From Parus major (Eukaryota; Chordata; Aves; Passeriformes; Paridae): a stretch of DNA of 64,000 nt. The notes under the pieces are model-generated. The model searched no databases. It saw only the letters and a list, made by a program, of their open reading frames with translations, and was not told the DNA's origin. Positions within the stretch are counted from its first letter, which is position 1, and every line of letters starts with the position of its first letter. Location of the stretch: assembly GCF_001522545.3 (NCBI RefSeq), contig NC_031769.1, forward strand, positions 130,334,700-130,398,699, given 5' to 3'. The position numbers were made by a program, and so were the translations under genes. Positions 60,724 through 64,000 of this stretch are shown here, one piece after another.

Positions 60724-62209
60724 GGCACTCTAGCTGCTGCAGCAAACTCAAAAGCTGGGTTTTGTTTTATTCTTTGTATTTAGCATGCACAATAAAAGCT
60801 AGTTTCACCTTTTAACTTACCAGATAAAAAACTAATAGCAAACACTAAATTCTTCTAAGGTTGTTAAGCCTAGATTTAATTAAAATAATTTCTTAAACCA
60901 AAATGTAGCTGACAAAAGACTTTCAGATCACCCTGAACTGAAAGCATCCACCCTGACTTTCCCATTAGTAAAATAATGAAAAAAAAAAAAATAACAAACA
61001 ATTAGAATGCCAGATCTGGATCCTCATTTCCTTGGCTTGAATAGATGAGCCACCAGTTTACAACACAAGTACTAGTAAATCAGTTCTTTCCTATTAATAA
61101 GTTCTGTGTTTCATTTTCAAAGTAGAAGAGTTATCCATACACAAGATAACATAACATACAAAATTGGGTGTGTTACAATAACCGTAGCAGCCAGCCTGAA
61201 CTGGAAGTTCAGTTATCCATTCTGACTCTAACAGACCCTTGGAGAACCAATCTTCTAGAAGCTATGACCACCCATATCATTTAGTTGTCTTGCACAACAA
61301 GCAAAATTTATGCTATTCATTGATCTTAACTTTCATGTGGTTAGATCAGATCTTCAGGCATTTAGCACTTCCTTCATGTCTCATGTCATTCTGTCACCTG
61401 CAGGTGATCCCTTATCACATAGGGGATGACAGCCAGCAGTGCCCACAGTGCAGTGGACAACTCTATTGCTAACAGTAACCTCTACCTCACAATTGGTTGC
61501 AGGACTGAAACAGCTGCTCCTTGTGTGCTCACTGAAGCACCACAAGCATGTGCACATGAAAAAACCTGACAATCTGGAGAAAGCATTTGGAAAGAGGTTT
61601 GGATTTCATAAACTGGCCTCCCAGTGAAAACACAGCATTGTTTGCTGTGCACATGCACACTTCAATGTAACTACAAGTCTCAAAAAATGCCTAACTTGAC
61701 CACCCTTATAGTTTGCTACAAAAAAAAGCTTAAGCAGGTACCACAGCATTTCTACTGCCTCTTCCTGCAGGCAATTTTCTGCACGGCTGAGTCATAACTA
61801 ACATTACATCATCTTACCCAGGGAGGGGCACAATTTCCATAGAGTAAGAATTACCTCTTGCAACTACAGCAGCATATTAAAATTGCAGAAATCAAAGAGA
61901 TATAGGATACAAATACTGCATGAAGGGGCAAGAGCACTGGGGAGGAGAAACCCCCAAATTAAATCCATATACAATTCAGTCTCAGGGAAATAAGTTGACC
62001 TTTCAAAACTACTACTTTATGTACAATAATGTTTCTACATGTCTCCAAATTTATTAGCATTCATAACTATAATTTGTATATAAATAATCAGCACATTAGA
62101 TGTAAAGAAAAATTCAGTGATTTTTTAAACCTTATTGTCAGAAATGGCATAGGAGACCACAGCCTAACTGACAGACTAGAAATAGTCCCAGAGGGCCCAG
62201 CACCATTTA

Positions 62210-63689
<1,480 letters not shown>

Positions 63690-64000
63690 GGGGGCACGAA
63701 CCCCCGTTTGTTTGCAAACGCGCCTTGAAGAACTTGCCCACCCCGCGCGCGGCGGGGTTAAGGAGCCATTTTAAAGCAGCCGTTTGGCGGTGGTTATTCA
63801 CCACTCGCCGTGACCGGGGCAAACGTGGCCACAACGCCGGCCCCACCGCCAGTCCCCGGGGCACCGCAGGCTACCGCGGCAGCATCTCCGGGCGGCAGCA
63901 TCCCCGGGCAGGCCGCCCTCCGCCCCCGCGGGCTGGGCGCTGCCGCGGCTCCGGCACGGCGAGTGCGGTGACAGCAGAAAATGGAGCGGCCCGGGGGCGG
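63690..64000. promoter_or_regulatory. YWHAZ: Edge of CpG island, probable YWHAZ promoter or first exon region
   Basis: CpG density rises abruptly near 63690 and remains high to the window end (GCGCGCGGCGGGG and similar). This is where the YWHAZ promoter and non-coding exon 1 are expected. A 16-base unit, CGGCAGCATCYCCGGG, is repeated head-to-tail at 63877-63892 and 63893-63908. A YY1-like AAAATGGCTCC lies on the minus strand near 63762-63774. The transcription start could be here or beyond the edge. The minus-strand open frame at 63667-63864 is attributed to GC-rich composition. Confidence 0.7.

Overview
The window is vertebrate nuclear DNA, most likely avian. The evidence is intron-split genes with vertebrate protein sequence, two GC-rich CpG islands, and several truncated CR1 LINE fragments with the characteristic imperfect ATTCTRTGA 3' ends. 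Spacing is compact: about 34 kb lies between two genes that, as far as I recall, are separated by well over 100 kb in mammals. The bird order cannot be resolved from the sequence. Crocodilian or turtle origin is less likely but not excluded.

Left end (1-5990): the 5' part of PABPC1 on the minus strand. Coding exon 2 (88-281), a 4.5-kb intron, coding exon 1 (4756-4948), an AUG-free 5' UTR of about 485 nt, and a promoter inside a 1.6-kb CpG island are present. The UTR carries the A-tract autoregulatory element. The promoter has a TATA box and a pyrimidine-rich TOP-like start. The rest of PABPC1 lies beyond the left edge.

Middle (5991-39621): no protein-coding gene is supported. This stretch holds CR1 fragments at about 6264, 12255, 16920 and 19345, a 115-bp-period tandem duplication at 8980, a G20 tract at 23091, and single-copy DNA with some hairpins.

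Right end (39622-64000): YWHAZ (14-3-3 zeta) on the minus strand. All five coding exons are present (62258-62551, 47728-47851, 44100-44263, 43915-44010, 40615-40674). They sum to 738 nt, which is 245 codons plus stop, exactly the family length. The proximal 3' UTR has a canonical AATAAA and a perfect miR-451 7mer site. The upstream CpG island begins near 63690 and runs off the window; the non-coding first exon was not located.

PABPC1 and YWHAZ are co-oriented neighbours in mammals (human 8q22.3), so this is conserved synteny. The two genes are independent: one encodes the cytoplasmic poly(A)-binding protein, the other a phosphoserine-binding adaptor. I found no evidence of a previously undescribed biological system. 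The most useful observations concern post-transcriptional control elements and some unexplained inverted repeats.
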